The notes beneath the pieces are model-generated. The model was not told the DNA's origin. It saw only the letters and a list, made by a program, of their open reading frames with translations, and searched no databases. The translations under genes were made by a program, and so were the position numbers. A stretch of DNA of 64,000 bases from positions 87,176-151,175 of the forward strand of contig NZ_JAKLLH010000003.1 of NCBI RefSeq assembly GCF_023150235.1, in the 5' to 3' direction. This document shows, in pieces, positions 62,925 to 64,000 of the stretch; position 1 is the stretch's first letter; the number at the start of each line of letters is the position of its first letter. The DNA comes from Azonexus sp. (GTDB lineage: Bacteria; Pseudomonadota; Gammaproteobacteria; Burkholderiales; Rhodocyclaceae).

Positions 62925-63326
62925 ATGAAATGTCCTGTATGCGGCGCGGCCGAACTGATCCACGACACGCGCGACATCCCCTTTTCTTACAAGGGCGAAT
63001 CCACCACCATTCCAGCGGTGACGGGTGAATACTGCCCGGCATGTGACGAAGTTGTCCTCAACCGCGAACACGGTGATCGTTACAGCGAGTTGATTGGCGC
63101 ATTCCAGCGGCAGGTGAATGCGGCATTCGTCGATCCAAGCTACATCACCCGGGTGCGCAGAAAGCTCGATCTCGATCAGCGTCAGGCAGCCGAACTCTTC
63201 GGCGGCGGTGTGAATGCGTTCTCGCGCTACGAAAACGGCAAGACCAAGCCACCACTGGCCTTGGTCAAGCTGTTTAAACTGCTTGACCGTCATCCAGATT
63301 TGCTCGACGAATTGAGAGCTGCCTAA
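62925..63326 (+). CDS. mqsA: Antitoxin MqsA
   Basis: MqsA (133 aa) is both antitoxin and repressor. The N-terminal zinc domain has Cys-x2-Cys (CPVCG) and the second pair in EYCPACDE; the C-terminal Xre-type helix-turn-helix has DLDQRQAAELFGGGVNAFSRYE, almost the same as in the E. coli protein. The ATG at 62925 is preferred to a GTG at 62919; it is 2 bp after the mqsR stop. The gene appears intact although its toxin partner is broken. Confidence 0.95.
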   Translation: MKCPVCGAAELIHDTRDIPFSYKGESTTIPAVTGEYCPACDEVVLNREHGDRYSELIGAFQRQVNAAFVDPSYITRVRRKLDLDQRQAAELFGGGVNAFSRYENGKTKPPLALVKLFKLLDRHPDLLDELRAA

Positions 63327-63330
63327 CCTC

Positions 63331-63474
63331 GCCATCGAAGCCGAGTCCATCGGTTGGATTCTCCAGGGTGATCGAGCCTACCTGCATGTCGGTGACCCGG
63401 AAGGCAATGTCATCACGGTAGTCGGCGTGCCTGATGCGGCGATGGCGGGGATGAATGTGGTGCTGGTGGGGTGA
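63331..63474 (+). pseudogene. Fragment of an unknown gene
   Basis: An open stretch of 48 codons without a start, directly behind mqsA: AIEAESIGWILQGDRAYLHV and so on, ending GMNVVLVG before TGA. Its codon use looks coding. It seems to be the C-terminal end of a larger protein that I do not recognise. Confidence 0.35.
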
Positions 63475-63561
63475 GCCGTTGTTACACAGGCCTTCCCACC
63501 AAGGGCGGTTTTCCTTAAAGGCCTTGGGGCTGGGTCTTTACGGAAGAAACTGGGAGGTAAG

Positions 63562-63717
63562 GTGGACGAAGAAAAAGAACTCGCACTGAGAAAATACGAC
63601 GAGCTTTACGAGCACTCGAAAGCTGTGCTTGCCGAAGAAATGGCGAGATCATCCCGCACTGATGAAAAAGCCAGCAAGTACCTGACTGCGCTGTCATTGG
63701 TGCTGAACAACGAAAAT
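63562..63717 (+). pseudogene. Truncated gene start, unknown (helix before membrane segment)
   Basis: GTG start with a strong GGAGGT ribosome site 6 nt upstream. About 52 codons code a charged helical stretch (DEEKELALRKYDELYEHSKA, then RTDEKASKYLTALSLVL), which resembles the cytoplasmic helix leading into the first membrane segment of small membrane effectors such as SLATT-like proteins. It is cut exactly at copy 4 of the repeat word. What follows in frame (to 63795) is repeat-derived. Function not assignable. Confidence 0.55.
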
Positions 63718-63718
63718 C

Positions 63719-63741
63719 AAAGGGGTCAGGGTCATTTAATT
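63719..63741 (+). repeat. Breakpoint repeat, copy 4
   Basis: AAAGGGGTCAGGGTCATTTA followed by ATT, and preceded by AAAATC as in copy 1. It lies where the coding sequence of the truncated gene ends. Confidence 0.9.
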
Positions 63742-63758
63742 CGCCTCATAAGCAACAT

Positions 63759-63779
63759 TAGGGGTCAGACCACGTTTTC
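63759..63779 (+). repeat. Second repeat word, GGGGTCAGACCACG type
   Basis: TAGGGGTCAGACCACGTTTT followed by C. It shares the first half (GGGGTCAG) with the breakpoint repeat but has a different second half. Similar words are, from memory, common near REP-type elements in proteobacteria. Confidence 0.5.
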
Positions 63780-63824
63780 CCGGTCAATCCCCTAATCCCC
63801 CAACTAACCGGGGGTAAGCCTTTC

Positions 63825-63855
63825 AACCCCATCCCGTCACAAGCGGGGTGGGGTT
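63825..63855 (+). terminator. Terminator hairpin before the group II intron
   Basis: AACCCCATCCCG pairs with CGGGGTGGGGTT (12 bp, one G-U), loop TCACAAG, followed by a short T-run. The intron begins 5 bp after the stem. Confidence 0.85.
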
Positions 63856-63860
63856 TTTCC

Positions 63861-64000
63861 GTGTGCGCCCAGCATGGGCGCACTCCTGCGGGTGCAAGTC
63901 CCGCCGCAAGTTGATCACAGCGAACGAAGTGAAGCGCAACTGCGTGAGGGTGACCGAGCGTGGGGAGGAAGCGTGGATCGTAATCTGCGAGCCGATGAAC
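63861..64000 (+). mobile_element. 5' end of a group II intron (cut by the window end)
   Basis: Starts GTGTGCGCCC, fitting the group II 5' consensus GUGYG, and goes on with the folded domain I sequence (GCATGGGCGCAC hairpin, GTGCAAGTCCCGCC, GAACGAAGTGAAGCGC, GTGAGGGTGACCGAGC). Its placement directly after a terminator hairpin is the insertion habit of bacterial class C introns, although the class is not proved by the part seen. A reverse transcriptase gene would be expected beyond 64 kb. Confidence 0.8.

Noticed and set aside
1-64000. tRNA or rRNA genes
   Set aside because: I looked for cloverleaf arms and rRNA landmarks by eye and saw none; a covariance-model scan would be decisive.

Overview
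The window comes from a GC-rich Gram-negative bacterium, most likely a betaproteobacterium of the Rhodocyclales (Dechloromonas/Azonexus-like). The evidence is the trpGDC order, a betaproteobacterial general porin, MotC/MotD-type stators, a FliA that begins MYTSAG, and sigma-54 plus FleSR control of flagellar genes. The placement is inferred from gene content and protein style; no database was searched.

0-35 kb is a nearly continuous polar-flagellum cluster. On the minus strand are the two-component pair fleS-fleR and fliE. On the plus strand are fliFGHIJ, fliK, fliLMN (ending in a long perfect terminator) and fliOPQR. A small lipoprotein gene follows on the minus strand. Next is the whole rod, hook and ring series flgB-L on the minus strand, with flgA divergent from it. 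Last come flhB-flhA-flhF-flhG-fliA-motC-motD on the plus strand. Sequences matching sigma-54 promoters precede fliE, fliK and flgB, which fits FleR as their activator. No flagellin, cap protein or chemotaxis core genes are present.

35-42.3 kb is ordinary chromosome: an acyltransferase-3 membrane protein, a ComB-like phosphatase, a metallo-beta-lactamase-fold hydrolase, trpG-trpD-trpC without trpE, and a porin ending in a clear terminator.

42.4-48.1 kb is a surface-polysaccharide operon: Wzm/Wzt-type ABC exporter, an LpxL-like acyltransferase, a SAM methyltransferase with a coiled-coil tail, and a two-domain glycosyltransferase.

48.2-61.7 kb is the most unusual part. A CRP-family regulator is divergent from a fecR / CHASE2-cyclase-like / TPR-beta-barrel operon. 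The operon's promoter carries a CRP-type palindrome at exactly class II spacing (-41.5). It is followed by two very large, Ca-binding RTX-like, S-layer-like secreted proteins (1199 and 1064 aa) and a hexapeptide acyltransferase. I read this as a possible envelope-sensing and surface-layer module.

61.7-64 kb is a decayed mobile island. It holds several copies of a 20-23 bp word (AAAGGGGYCAGGGTCATTTA) lying at the points where genes are broken. It also holds a truncated IS5-type transposase, an MqsR/MqsA toxin-antitoxin locus whose toxin has an in-frame stop, further gene fragments, and the 5' end of a group II intron placed just behind a terminator hairpin.
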